NCBI GenBank assembly: GCA_019307745.1
Contig: JAFDJA010000056.1
Coordinates: forward strand, 1-40,523
Length of the DNA stretch: 40,523 nucleotides
From: Deltaproteobacteria bacterium
GTDB taxonomy: Bacteria; Desulfobacterota; DSM-4660; Desulfatiglandales; HGW-15
Reading direction: 5' to 3'
The translations under genes and the position numbers were made by a program. Below the pieces are notes generated by a model. That model was not told the origin of the DNA. It saw only the letters and a program-made list of their open reading frames with translations, and did not search any database. How positions within the stretch are numbered: position 1 is the first letter of the stretch; the number at the start of each line of letters is the position of its first letter. This document shows positions 24,138-33,843 of this stretch, in pieces.

Positions 24138-24712
24138 TTCTTGCCCTCCAGTTGTTCTACTCGCTGAAACACAGGTTCAAGTTTGCCACTGCCCTTTGAA
24201 GGAATCTCTATGGAAATCTTTCCTTTAAGCATAAGCTTTATCCCAATCGGAGTGTATTTTAAGGGTAGAAAAGGGTCCATCATTGAAGCGAAATAAAGGG
24301 TCATGAATTCCATCTCCTTCACTCGTCCATGACGGCGCACGCTGTTAATAAAGTTTTTATAAAACAATGTGCTACCTTTGTATTTTTTGATATTTTTTTC
24401 TGAGGCTAGCCGTTTGAGCCCATTCATCGCCTCGGTCAAAGGTAGGCCTCGCGGGCACCTGAGAGTACAGTAATAACATGAAGAGCAAAGAATAAATGTT
24501 TTGGAATTAAATATTTCATTCTCTTTGTTCATTAAAACCATTCGCCACATCTTTCGAGGTGTATAATCCATGGCAAATGAATTTGGACATGAGCCCGTGC
24601 ATGTACCGCACTGAATGCAGCTCCTTACCATATCCTGGATCTTTATAAGATTATTAGCACGTGATTCTGATGTGCTGTCCATGCTGATTTTCATTGATTG
24701 GGTCTGGGTCAT
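24134..24712 (-). CDS. hdrC: Heterodisulfide reductase subunit C homologue
   Basis: 192 residues. Two 4Fe-4S motifs, C32/C35/C38/C42 (CIQCGTCTGSC) and C76/C79/C82/C86 (CSSCYYCTLRC), pass electrons between HdrA and HdrB. The C-terminal region (about 95-192) is basic and helical, with no membrane segment clear enough to call. AAAGGAA precedes the ATG. It lies between the double HdrA gene and hdrB, overlapping the latter by four bases. An HdrBC pair in a bifurcating complex is the expected role. Confidence 0.93.
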   Translation of the reverse strand: MTQTQSMKISMDSTSESRANNLIKIQDMVRSCIQCGTCTGSCPNSFAMDYTPRKMWRMVLMNKENEIFNSKTFILCSSCYYCTLRCPRGLPLTEAMNGLKRLASEKNIKKYKGSTLFYKNFINSVRRHGRVKEMEFMTLYFASMMDPFLPLKYTPIGIKLMLKGKISIEIPSKGSGKLEPVFQRVEQLEGKK

Positions 24713-24753
24713 AAAAAATTTCCTTTGTTTTTATCAGAGATCAGAATATCGAT

Positions 24754-27700
24754 TTAACCTATTGCCACATCTATTATTTCAAGCATCTGTTGTTTAAGAA
24801 ATCCATCCACATGGGACGCATTGTTCGGGCACACTGCCGCGCATGAACCGCATCCCTGGCACATTACCGGATTTATTGATATCTGATCCAGTTCGATATC
24901 CAAGGCTCTTGCCCCGTAGGGGCAGGCGTCAATGCATTTCTGGCACAGGCTGCAGATGGCGTGATGTACTTTTGCAACAATCCTGTCTGATGCTATTTTT
25001 TTCTTTGAGAGTATTCTTAAGGATCTCTGAGCTGCTGCCTCTGCTGACGCAATAGTTTCAGATATAGTTCCCGGAGATCGCGCGAGCCCGCACGCAAAAA
25101 CCCCCTCTTTAATAGAATCAACAGGCCTCCATTTATATTCTGCTTCCGCGAAAAATCCATCCTGGTCAACTGAAAATTCCAATGACTCGGATATATCTTT
25201 CATATTATTGGGCACAATGCCTGACGCTAGTACAACAAGGTCTGCATTTATCTTGATAGCTTCTCTGAGTACCGGATCATAGACCGAGACCTCTATTTTA
25301 TCATTTAATGGCTGGGTATCAGGTTTCCTGTCCAGATCATACTGTATAAAAAAGATGCTCTTATTCCTTGCCTGAGTATAATAGGTTTCAGAAAATCCAT
25401 AGGTCATCATGTCTCTGTAAATGATATAGATATTTATATCAGGATTTTTTTCTTTTAGTTTGAGTGCCTGTTTTACAGAATTATTACAGCAGACCCTGGA
25501 GCAGTAATTTTTAGGCTCCTCCCTGCAGTCCGCACACTGGATCATTACAAGGGAATTCAGTTTCAAAGGATCAATGCTGCTGTCTTTAAGACCGGTCTCA
25601 AGGTCCTTCTGTGTTATAATCATGCTGCTCGCACCATATGAATAGGACGTTGGAACACCTTCACCACCTCCGGTGGCGATGATTGACGCGCCATGCTCAA
25701 TGGATTTAGCGATGCCATCAGAGTCCTCAATGGTTGTGAAATATTTTCCTGCCTCCCCAACGCATGATATGATCCGGGAATTCAGGTAAAGGTCTATGAG
25801 CGGGTGTTTATTGACCTTCTGCTGAATTTCTTCCAGATATGTGCTGACATCATGGCCGTCAATGGTCTGGTCTATCCATAGGAGGTTTCCACCAGGCCTG
25901 TCTGTTTTTTCCACAATTTCTACCCTGTATCCGTGATCAGCAACCGCAAGCGCTGCTGTCATGCCTGCAATTCCACCTCCCACAACAAGACAGCTCTGTA
26001 TTATTGGGATGGATTCCCCCGGTACAGGATCCGCATGCTTGAGTTTTGTTATTCCTGTTTCTATTGCCTTTAGGATAATTTTCTCTTTAGTATCATCATC
26101 ATTAACGCACGTGAAAACAGGTGTGCGTATATCAACCACCTCAAAAAGGGATCTGTTAATGCCAAGCTTTTCAGACAGCTCCTTTATCCTGTTCGCATAA
26201 ACATGTGGGAGACAGGCACCTATAAGCACCCTGTTGCAGTTTGAATCTTGTATCTTTTCAATCATTTCATCCCAGCCGTTACGGGTGCATGTCTGGCTGA
26301 TAAATTTCACCTCAGTTACGCATACCTGTTTTTTTAGATATATTGACATCTCATTTTTTTGAGTATCATTAAAAACAGCGCTGTTGCATGTACATAATAA
26401 GACGCAGATCTCCGGAAGCTCTCTTGACACATCCCTTGAGTTAGACTCCGGCTCCCGTTCAAGCATCAGGCTGCCACCGCCTGAGTGTATTGCCCTGGAC
26501 GCGGAAAGCGCCGCAGATGATGCCTGTATGACAGATTCATTGATATCTTTGAGTCCTGAAAATCCTCCTCCAATGTATATGCCGTCACGAACTGTCCTGT
26601 TCAGCGAAAAGGGTTCAGTATTAAAGAATCCCCAATCATTAAGATTTATATTAAGGCTGTCCGCAAGGTTTTGTGCTGATTTAGCGGGCCTCTGTCCGAC
26701 AGACAGTACCAGCATGTCATTGCTTATCTCCTTTACTGTGCCGTCGCTCTGTACGCATCTTACAACCAGGTCATTGTCTTTCTCATAATAATCAACAGAA
26801 TGGATCCTGGTCCTTTCAAATTTTATATTATGAAGCTTTTCAGCCTCATCACGGTATCTTTGATACGGCTTGCCAAATGTCCTCATGTCCATGTAATAGA
26901 TTGTTAATTCCACATCAGGACCGGCCTTTTCTCTGGCAAGAACAGCCTCTTTAAGAGCGTACATGCAGCAGATATTGGAACAGAAATCCGCGTTTGTCTG
27001 GATATCTCTTGAACCGACGCACTGGATCCAGCCTATCTTTTTAACTGGAGTGTTATCAGGCTTACGAAGGAGTTTACCATTTGTTGGGCCTGTCCCGCTT
27101 AAAAGCCTTTCAAATTCAATGCTTGTAAACACATTGGGATATACGCCGTGGCCATACAGGTTTTTGCCTGTCAAGGGATCATAGAATTCAGTACCTCCGC
27201 AAAGCACTACGGACCCGACATCCATCTGTATCCTGTTTGTTTCTTCCTGGTCCTCATAGATTTTCAGAATCATGGGTATCAGATTTTCCGGATCAAATGG
27301 TTTCACAAGGTAGTCAAGGGCCCCTATCTTCATCGCCTCCACAGCTGTCTCTACGGTGGCGTATGCTGTCATCATAACAACAGTCAGTTCAGGGTTAGCC
27401 TCTTTTGCCTTTTTAAGAAGTTCAACACCATCCATACCAGGCATCTTGATGTCGGTAAGCATGAGATGATATGTGTCTTGCGACAGCATATTAACGGCGT
27501 CGTCACCTGATTCAGCTGAATCAATGAAAAATCCTTCCGTCTCAAGCCATTCCTTTAGTGAGTTTCTAACAATCAATTCATCATCAACAACAAGTATCCT
27601 GAAATCTTTGCGACCCTCTTTTGAGAGCCTTATTGCGTTGGTTGGACAGACTTTTACACACTCACCACACTGGGTGCACGCGGAATAATCAATCACATAG

Positions 27701-28170
27701 GGATTGGGAATAGAATGGGGTATGGGCAGATATATGGCTTTTCTTCTGGTCATACCTTCGTTAAAGATGTCTGGAATCTCAACAGGGCAGGCTTCCGCGC
27801 AAGCATTGCAACCAATGCACATATTAGGGTCTACCCATCTGGGTTTCTGTTTTAAGGTGACCTGAAAATTGCCGCTTTCACCCTCTGCGGATATCAGTTC
27901 TGTGCTGGGAAGAATATTAATGTTCTCATGGAAAAGGCCCTTTCGCAGACAGTATTGCGATGAATCATCACGGTTGATAAGTGGAAGCATTCTGCACATC
28001 CCGCAGTGATTGGTGGGAAACTGATAGTCCAGCTGGGTCAGCAGCCCTCCCATATGATCAGAGCTGTCTATAAGCGTAACATTGTAACCTGTTTCAGCAA
28101 GGTCAAGAGCGGATCTTGTTCCGCTTATGCCAGCTCCAACAACTAATGCCTTGCCAGTTTTTTTGTTCAT
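24754..28170 (-). CDS. hdrA: Double HdrA-like flavoprotein with an embedded CheY receiver
   Basis: 1138 residues. First half: FAD motif GAGISG (12-17), the HdrA segment FPTNHCGMCRML with C56/C59, and two ferredoxin motifs (C118/121/124/128, C165/168/171/175). A complete receiver follows at about 190-305: D196/D197, phosphoacceptor D240 (LTDIKMPG), T268 and K290. HdrA then resumes (SVVLCGGTEFYDPL, CVGSRD, CSNICCMYALK). After about 570 a second HdrA-like unit starts (ICVLLCTCN, VVGGGIAGMTAALAV) and ends with two more ferredoxin motifs (CSLCQKC and CQGCGSC). GGAGG precedes the ATG. A phosphoreceiver inside HdrA is unusual and suggests that electron bifurcation or complex assembly is controlled by phosphorylation from the kinases in the same operon. 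Confidence 0.93.
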   Translation of the reverse strand: MNKKTGKALVVGAGISGTRSALDLAETGYNVTLIDSSDHMGGLLTQLDYQFPTNHCGMCRMLPLINRDDSSQYCLRKGLFHENINILPSTELISAEGESGNFQVTLKQKPRWVDPNMCIGCNACAEACPVEIPDIFNEGMTRRKAIYLPIPHSIPNPYVIDYSACTQCGECVKVCPTNAIRLSKEGRKDFRILVVDDELIVRNSLKEWLETEGFFIDSAESGDDAVNMLSQDTYHLMLTDIKMPGMDGVELLKKAKEANPELTVVMMTAYATVETAVEAMKIGALDYLVKPFDPENLIPMILKIYEDQEETNRIQMDVGSVVLCGGTEFYDPLTGKNLYGHGVYPNVFTSIEFERLLSGTGPTNGKLLRKPDNTPVKKIGWIQCVGSRDIQTNADFCSNICCMYALKEAVLAREKAGPDVELTIYYMDMRTFGKPYQRYRDEAEKLHNIKFERTRIHSVDYYEKDNDLVVRCVQSDGTVKEISNDMLVLSVGQRPAKSAQNLADSLNINLNDWGFFNTEPFSLNRTVRDGIYIGGGFSGLKDINESVIQASSAALSASRAIHSGGGSLMLEREPESNSRDVSRELPEICVLLCTCNSAVFNDTQKNEMSIYLKKQVCVTEVKFISQTCTRNGWDEMIEKIQDSNCNRVLIGACLPHVYANRIKELSEKLGINRSLFEVVDIRTPVFTCVNDDDTKEKIILKAIETGITKLKHADPVPGESIPIIQSCLVVGGGIAGMTAALAVADHGYRVEIVEKTDRPGGNLLWIDQTIDGHDVSTYLEEIQQKVNKHPLIDLYLNSRIISCVGEAGKYFTTIEDSDGIAKSIEHGASIIATGGGEGVPTSYSYGASSMIITQKDLETGLKDSSIDPLKLNSLVMIQCADCREEPKNYCSRVCCNNSVKQALKLKEKNPDINIYIIYRDMMTYGFSETYYTQARNKSIFFIQYDLDRKPDTQPLNDKIEVSVYDPVLREAIKINADLVVLASGIVPNNMKDISESLEFSVDQDGFFAEAEYKWRPVDSIKEGVFACGLARSPGTISETIASAEAAAQRSLRILSKKKIASDRIVAKVHHAICSLCQKCIDACPYGARALDIELDQISINPVMCQGCGSCAAVCPNNASHVDGFLKQQMLEIIDVAIG

Positions 28171-28231
28171 ATTTTCCTCCAGTTAGCTGAGCAACTTGAT
28201 TTTATCTTTTTTTATCTGTGAATGATGTCAG

Positions 28232-29359
28232 CTAATCTATGCCCACTACTTCACCATATTCATCCTCCTTAAACTCAGAAAGAGGCGGTTTTTGATCCAC
28301 ACTCCTGCCCGCCTCATAATCAAAACTGGCCTGCGTGCGTCTTGATACAGTCCTGAAGAGCTCAGTCAAAGGGATGTCATTGGGACACGCGTTTGAACAC
28401 TGACCACACCCAATACACGCGGTGGACATATGGGCTATCCTTGTCATATGGAAAAATATGGTATCCGTGGGCATCTTAATGGCGCCCTTGTTTTTAGACC
28501 ATTGCAGGTATTGTACAGGATCATGGTTAAAAACATCTGTCACAAACACGCATTCCTTGCAGTAACATACTGGACATGCCACCCTGCAGTTATAGCAGTT
28601 AACGCAGTTAGCAAGATAGGTTGAGAGTTTTTCAATACTGTTTATTGATTCCTCCGTCTGCTCAAACATTTTGTCCCGGGCTGAAGTTCTGTTGCTGATA
28701 AGGGCCTCTAATATCTGTTTTCTTAATTTCGGATCTTCTGATGAAGAGAGATTAAGAGTATCTAGAATTGCATCACCCGCATCTGTCATGGATTTTACTA
28801 GAAATGCTGAATCTGTATCCATTCCATATAGGCCGATAATGATATCCGCGCCAGTTGGCTCTAAATGCTCACAGACGCCGCACGCGGATGCAAGGTTCGA
28901 GTCCTCTTTTCCTGAAAGGATGTTTTTTGAAAATTCAGACAGCATACCGGGGTCCTGTGAGGCCATATCATTGTAGACCTTGTTAGAATATGCGCCCAGG
29001 CAGTCTACTCCCATAATTATGATCTCATCAGCGTTCCCCTGATTGAGCTTGATCAATTCGATGAACGCCCTTATCTCACAGGGTCGTAAAACAACAGCAA
29101 TCTTTTCATTGGTCTTTTTTCGTGTGAGTCTGGATACCAGTTTAGCGCTGTTAACAGGAAATGATGGTGTCAAGGGGTCAGCATCTGCCATTTTTTCAGG
29201 GTCAGATATCAATGCCGGCATTACCGCGTTTTTCATAGGCATATGCTGGGGTACAAGTATAGCACTTATCTCTTCCAGGTTCAGGACAGATTTTAAAAAT
29301 TCCTGAACAGATCCTGGGAGGTTTTTGTCTCTTACAGTATGTTGTGCAGTTACTGCCAT
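28232..29359 (-). CDS. FrhB/FdhB-type iron-sulfur flavoprotein (F420 hydrogenase/dehydrogenase beta family-like)
   Basis: 375 residues. The N-terminal two-thirds resembles the beta-subunit family of F420-reducing hydrogenase and formate dehydrogenase (VVLRPCEIRAFIEL, IIIMGVDCLGAY). A Cys-rich stretch follows at about 247-268 (CVNCYNCRVACPVCYCKEC), then a ferredoxin motif near 320 (CIGCGQCSNACPND). GGAGG precedes the ATG. It sits between mvhD and the double hdrA gene, where it could bring electrons from a hydride carrier or formate into the Hdr complex. The electron donor cannot be read from the sequence. Confidence 0.8.
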   Translation of the reverse strand: MAVTAQHTVRDKNLPGSVQEFLKSVLNLEEISAILVPQHMPMKNAVMPALISDPEKMADADPLTPSFPVNSAKLVSRLTRKKTNEKIAVVLRPCEIRAFIELIKLNQGNADEIIIMGVDCLGAYSNKVYNDMASQDPGMLSEFSKNILSGKEDSNLASACGVCEHLEPTGADIIIGLYGMDTDSAFLVKSMTDAGDAILDTLNLSSSEDPKLRKQILEALISNRTSARDKMFEQTEESINSIEKLSTYLANCVNCYNCRVACPVCYCKECVFVTDVFNHDPVQYLQWSKNKGAIKMPTDTIFFHMTRIAHMSTACIGCGQCSNACPNDIPLTELFRTVSRRTQASFDYEAGRSVDQKPPLSEFKEDEYGEVVGID

Positions 29360-29388
29360 TTATGTCCTCCGATATCTTGTTGTTAAGG

Positions 29389-29811
29389 TTAAATAACCAT
29401 TTTCTGTTTTGTCTGGCTTGGACCAAGCTCTTTAATCTGATGTGTCAGCTCCTTCATGACCTGGGCAAATTCGATGCCGTCGCTGGCTCCGATCCATGTA
29501 AGTCTCAGCCTTTCCTTTTCAAAACCCATCTGGGGCAGGATCTCCTTTAAGAGCTTGATCTTTCTTCTTGCCTTGTAATTTCCATTAATATAATGACAGT
29601 CGCCTGGATGGCATCCACTGATAAGGACACCGTCTGCTCCTTCTAAAAATGCCTTGATAACATACTGGGAATCTACCATGCCTGTACACATCACCCTTAT
29701 GAGCCTGACATTTTTAGGATAGGTAAGCCTTGATGTGCCTGCAAGATCAGCAGCAGTATATGTGCACCAGTTGCATACAAAAGCTATTATAGTTGGTTCA
29801 AACTCTTTCAT
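29389..29811 (-). CDS. mvhD: MvhD-type hydrogenase iron-sulfur subunit
   Basis: 140 residues starting MKEFEPTIIAFVCNWCTYTA; GGAGGA directly upstream supports this ATG over the TTG at 29,823. Conserved Cys are in CNWC, VMCTGMVD and GCHPGDCHY, the 2Fe-2S site that links a hydrogenase or dehydrogenase to HdrA. No MvhAG hydrogenase subunits are in the window, so the complex must use another electron input, perhaps the FrhB-like protein or the NAD(P)H module fused to the neighbouring HdrA. Confidence 0.93.
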   Translation of the reverse strand: MKEFEPTIIAFVCNWCTYTAADLAGTSRLTYPKNVRLIRVMCTGMVDSQYVIKAFLEGADGVLISGCHPGDCHYINGNYKARRKIKLLKEILPQMGFEKERLRLTWIGASDGIEFAQVMKELTHQIKELGPSQTKQKMVI

Positions 29812-29887
29812 AATCTCCTCCAAATTTATAAAGATTAAAAACCTGTGATATATTTGATTTTTTTCTTTTCTTTTTTATCCAGTATTG

Positions 29888-32800
29888 CTACATCCCCACA
29901 GAATTGAGAGCATCTATTATCCCATCAAATTCCGCGAATATCTGTTTCTTGTTAAAGTGCCGTACCTGAGCAGCGCCGCTTGGACAGAAGCCTGAACAGC
30001 TGCCGCAGCCTTTGCACACCGCCTCGTTTACAACTGACACATTGCGCCTTTCATCAAATTCAATGGCGGAATAGGTGCAGAGATCGATACATGTCTGACA
30101 TCCGGCGCAGAGATCCGAATCTATCCATGATATGGTTGAGGGAACTTCAACCTTTCCCCTTGTGGCAAGGGACAGGGCCTTTGCAGCCGCGCCTGATGCC
30201 TGGGCAACTGTGTCAGGGATGTCTTTTGGAGACTGGCACGCACCGGCAAGAAACACACCATCAGTTGATGTGTTAAGAGGACCCAGCTTTGGATGCTCTT
30301 CAAGGAAAAACCCGTCCGCACCCAGGTTGACGCCAAAAATCCTTCCTGTCTCGTGCGCGTTCTCCCTTGCCTCCATCGCGACGCACAGCACTACCATATC
30401 CACCGGCACCCTGATTGCTTCCCCAAGTAGCGTGTCTTCGGCAATGGCAATAAGTTTTCCTTCCTCTTCAGGCCCTTTTGCGCTGTCCGTTATCTCAGCC
30501 ACTTTACCTCTGATAAAGGTTGTTCCTTCCTCCTGGCATCTTTTGTAAAACTCCTCATATCCCTTTCCAAAGCATCTCTGATCTATATAAAAGTCATACA
30601 CCTTTGTGTCATGACCAACCTTTTCCTTTAACAGATGCGAGTACTTAAGGGCATACATGCAGCAGACACGTGAACAGTATTTGTGGTAATTTTCATCTCT
30701 TGATCCTATGCAGTGAAGCAGGGCAACACTTTTTGGTGTTTTTGTGTGTTCACCATTTTCATCCTTTATCAGGATCTTTCCACCGGTAGGACCTGTGGCA
30801 TTGCTCAGCCTTTCAAATTCAAGGCTGGTATAGACATTTAGAAGTCTTCCATATCCAAACTGCTTCATGGGAGAGGGGTCCATAAGATCATATCCAGTTG
30901 CCAGGATAATGCTCCCCACCCTTTTTTCTATCTTTTCCTCTTCCATGCCGTGGTCAATAGCCTTTGCCTCGCATACTGACACGCATTCCATGCATTCGGA
31001 GCACACACCGCAGTTAAGGCACCTTTCAGCCTCTTTTTGGGCCGTATCCTCGGAAAAACAGAGTTCAACCTCTTTAAAGTCAGAGCTCCTCTGTTCAGAA
31101 TTTCTTAGTTCGGCATAAGCCCTTTGCTTTTTATCCGCTTTAGCTGGTATATCCTGCCAGTCATTTCCAGTACCCTGGTCAGCTTCTGCCTGCTCCTTGA
31201 ACTCCTCAAGGTTCTCGCCCTTGAGAAAACAGTCAATGGCCTTAACCGCCTTGTGCGCATCTCCCACAGCCTCAATGACAGTCGCAGGGCCTGTAACCGC
31301 GTCGCCGCAGGCAAATACCTTTGGGTAAGAAGTCTGCATGGTGGTTCTGTCCGCCTGTATTCGGCCTCTCTGTGTCCATATTATCTCCGGCCTGGTCTCG
31401 GACCATGATCTGTCAATTCTTTGGCCAATGGCCGGGACTACCGCGTCGCATTCGATTATAAACTCTGATCCCTGCACGGGTTCAGGCCTTCTGCGGCCGC
31501 TTTCATCCGGAGGACCAAGCTCTGTCTTTATGCATCCAAGTCCTTTTAATTTTCCATTCTGTACATCTACATTTATTGGCGCGGTAAGGTATGAAAGTTT
31601 TATTCCTTCATCAAGGACACCTGTTATCTCCTCTTCATAGGCAGGCATCTCTTCCCGTGAACGTCTGTACACAATAATCACTTCCTCAGCGCCAAGTCTT
31701 TTAATGCTGCGCGCTGCGTCTATTGCCACATTCCCGCCGCCAATGACCGTCACCTTTTTACCAGGAACCTTTCTCGCGCCGAGATTCACATCCCTTAGAA
31801 GCCTCACCGCGTCAATTACCTGATCGCTCTGATCTTCGCCAGGGATGTTCATTGACATGGATTCGTGGGCACCGATACCGATAAAGATTGCTGAAAATCC
31901 TTCATTTTCAAGATCTTTCAGTGTAATGTCCTTTCCTAGCCTGACACCTGTTTTTGCTTCTATTCCATGTCTCAGGATATTATTAATCTCCCTGTCCAGT
32001 ACCTCGGGAGGGAGCCTGTAATCAGGTATTCCAACCCTGAGCATGCCTCCAAGCTTGTCCAGTGCCTCAAAGATAGTTACGCTGTATCCCTTGAGCCTCA
32101 GATAGTACGCTGCCGTGAGTCCTGCTGGTCCTCCGCCTATTATCGCGACTTTCTGATCTTTTTCCTCTATCTCAGGAAGGGGCAGGGACTCAAGGTCCAC
32201 CCGGTCAGCCGCGAATCTTTTAAGGTCCCGTATCGCAATTGCCTCATCCACCTCCATCCTTCTGCATACCTCTTCACATGGATGGGGACATATCCTGCCC
32301 AAGGTGCCCGGCAGGGGTAATTTTTCCATTATCAGGGTTACTGCCTGTTCGTGTTTTCCCTGCTTGATAAGCTGGACATATCCCTGCACATTGGTGTTTG
32401 CAGGGCAGGTCATAACGCATGGAGCCCTGTCTGCCTTGTCTATGCAGTAGGTGATTGGAACTGCCTGAGGAAATGGTCTGTATATGGCATTTCTTTGAGC
32501 AAGCCCCATGTCCCATTCACTTGATGATGTGACAGGGCATACTTTTACGCACTCTCCGCATCCAGTGCACACCCCCTCTTCTACATATCTTGGTTTTTTT
32601 CTTATGGTCACAGTATAGTTGCCGATATATCCGGATACATCCTCAACTTCACTGTAAGAATAGAGTTCAACGTTAGGGCTCTGCGCCACCTCAACCATTT
32701 TTGGGGTTCCAATACATGCCGCGCAGTCAAGGGTGGGAAATGTTTTGTCAAACTGGAGCATATGCCCGCCGATAGTGGGATTTTTTTCCACTAAATATAC

Positions 32801-33298
32801 CCTGTGACCTGAGGCACCCACATCCAGAGCAGCCTGCATTCCTGCAATACCGCCGCCTACCACAAGCACATCAGGGTTTACATTTACCTGCCTTGTCTCA
32901 AGACTGCTGTGATAATTGACCCTGTTTATGGCTGCCGCGGAAAGTGTCTTTGCCTTTCTTGTTGCCTCGTCCTCATCTTCTGTAACCCATGAGACCTGTT
33001 CGCGCACAGATGCCATCTGGAAGTAATAGGGGTTTAAGCCGGCTCGCTGGCAAGCCGCTTGAAATGTTTTTTCATGCAATCTTGGCGAACAGGATGCCAC
33101 CACCACACGATTAAGACCATATTCTTTGATATCTTTTTCAATCATATCCTGGCCCGGATCTGAGCACATGAACTTGTAATATCTGGCAACAACAACATTT
33201 TTCAGCTGGCGTGCAAAATCCGCAACCTCTTCAACCCTAACCTTGTAAGTTATATTTATGCCGCAGTAACAGATATAAAATCCTATTCGATTTGACAT
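29888..33298 (-). CDS. hdrA: HdrA fused to an NfnB/GltD-like NAD(P)H module
   Basis: 1136 residues. Residues 1-140: HdrA N-terminal domain (ICYCGINI). FAD site GGGIAG at 148-153, then the HdrA Cys motif LDCAACIGTPKM (191-201) and a ferredoxin motif (CTGCGECVKVC, 244-254). Inserted at about 290-720 is a glutamate synthase small-subunit/NfnB-like unit: Cys-rich CVMTCPANTNVQGY and CPHPCEEVC, FAD motif IGGGPAGL (387-394) and NAD(P)-binding IGGGNVAIDAAR (519-530). HdrA then resumes (CIGSRD, CSRVCCMYALK) and ends with two ferredoxin sites (CAGCQTC and CKGCGSC). GGAGG precedes the ATG. The fusion would let NAD(P)H exchange electrons directly with the bifurcating HdrA flavin. Confidence 0.94.
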   Translation of the reverse strand: MSNRIGFYICYCGINITYKVRVEEVADFARQLKNVVVARYYKFMCSDPGQDMIEKDIKEYGLNRVVVASCSPRLHEKTFQAACQRAGLNPYYFQMASVREQVSWVTEDEDEATRKAKTLSAAAINRVNYHSSLETRQVNVNPDVLVVGGGIAGMQAALDVGASGHRVYLVEKNPTIGGHMLQFDKTFPTLDCAACIGTPKMVEVAQSPNVELYSYSEVEDVSGYIGNYTVTIRKKPRYVEEGVCTGCGECVKVCPVTSSSEWDMGLAQRNAIYRPFPQAVPITYCIDKADRAPCVMTCPANTNVQGYVQLIKQGKHEQAVTLIMEKLPLPGTLGRICPHPCEEVCRRMEVDEAIAIRDLKRFAADRVDLESLPLPEIEEKDQKVAIIGGGPAGLTAAYYLRLKGYSVTIFEALDKLGGMLRVGIPDYRLPPEVLDREINNILRHGIEAKTGVRLGKDITLKDLENEGFSAIFIGIGAHESMSMNIPGEDQSDQVIDAVRLLRDVNLGARKVPGKKVTVIGGGNVAIDAARSIKRLGAEEVIIVYRRSREEMPAYEEEITGVLDEGIKLSYLTAPINVDVQNGKLKGLGCIKTELGPPDESGRRRPEPVQGSEFIIECDAVVPAIGQRIDRSWSETRPEIIWTQRGRIQADRTTMQTSYPKVFACGDAVTGPATVIEAVGDAHKAVKAIDCFLKGENLEEFKEQAEADQGTGNDWQDIPAKADKKQRAYAELRNSEQRSSDFKEVELCFSEDTAQKEAERCLNCGVCSECMECVSVCEAKAIDHGMEEEKIEKRVGSIILATGYDLMDPSPMKQFGYGRLLNVYTSLEFERLSNATGPTGGKILIKDENGEHTKTPKSVALLHCIGSRDENYHKYCSRVCCMYALKYSHLLKEKVGHDTKVYDFYIDQRCFGKGYEEFYKRCQEEGTTFIRGKVAEITDSAKGPEEEGKLIAIAEDTLLGEAIRVPVDMVVLCVAMEARENAHETGRIFGVNLGADGFFLEEHPKLGPLNTSTDGVFLAGACQSPKDIPDTVAQASGAAAKALSLATRGKVEVPSTISWIDSDLCAGCQTCIDLCTYSAIEFDERRNVSVVNEAVCKGCGSCSGFCPSGAAQVRHFNKKQIFAEFDGIIDALNSVGM

Positions 33299-33320
33299 TA
33301 ATTCCTCCAGCTTTGAACTA

Positions 33321-33743
33321 TTAATCCGGATATAAAGCGTTTGTTTTAATTGTTTTTTTATTTATCAGCTTCTGAATTATCTCTAAAAGCTCCTCTGCCT
33401 CAGGCGGTTTTTCAAGAAAGTCGTCTGGCTGAGGCAGAGACAGATCCTGCCTGCTGTACTTAAAGAGCAGTTTCTGATCCACAGTTGAAAGCATAATAAC
33501 CGGGATACAGCTCAATACTTCATCACTTTTGATGATCTGATAAAGCTGTATGGCTCCTGCCCTTGGCATCATCGCGTCAAGTATGATGAGATCCGGTTTT
33601 GAAGCCTTAATGGTTTCAATTTCCTGTCCAGTCCTGGGGATCGTAGTCCTATAGCTGTTTGACTTCAGAAGATTGGAAAGGAATATCCTCATTTCTGGTT
33701 CTGTCTCTATTATTGCAACATGTTTTTTGCTCTCCTTTTTCAT
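33321..33743 (-). CDS. Stand-alone receiver, first gene of the Hdr operon
   Basis: 140 residues. Receiver fold with phosphoacceptor in LIILDAMMPRAG, Ser/Thr in MLSTVD and Lys in EKPPE. The usual acidic pair is weak (IETEPEM: Glu rather than Asp), so phosphorylation may be altered. No output domain. It is the first gene after the sigma-54 promoter at 33,828-33,843 and is followed 22 bases later by the HdrA-NfnB gene. It is one of at least four receiver domains in this operon. Confidence 0.85.
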   Translation of the reverse strand: MKKESKKHVAIIETEPEMRIFLSNLLKSNSYRTTIPRTGQEIETIKASKPDLIILDAMMPRAGAIQLYQIIKSDEVLSCIPVIMLSTVDQKLLFKYSRQDLSLPQPDDFLEKPPEAEELLEIIQKLINKKTIKTNALYPD

Positions 33744-33827
33744 GCTAATGCCTCTATTGATCCTGTGTTGCGTTAATGGCTCAGGCCAACCTGCAAATTC
33801 ACAGTTAGCAGTTCATTGATTCCTTTA

Positions 33828-33843
33828 AGCATAAGCCGTGCCA
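33828..33843 (-). promoter_or_regulatory. Sigma-54 promoter for the Hdr operon
   Basis: TGGCACGGCTTATGCT on the minus strand has GG-N10-GC and matches the sigma-54 consensus closely. It points at the receiver gene starting at 33,743, with a leader of about 75 bases. It differs from the promoters at 11,982 and 35,951 only in the spacer. Confidence 0.85.
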
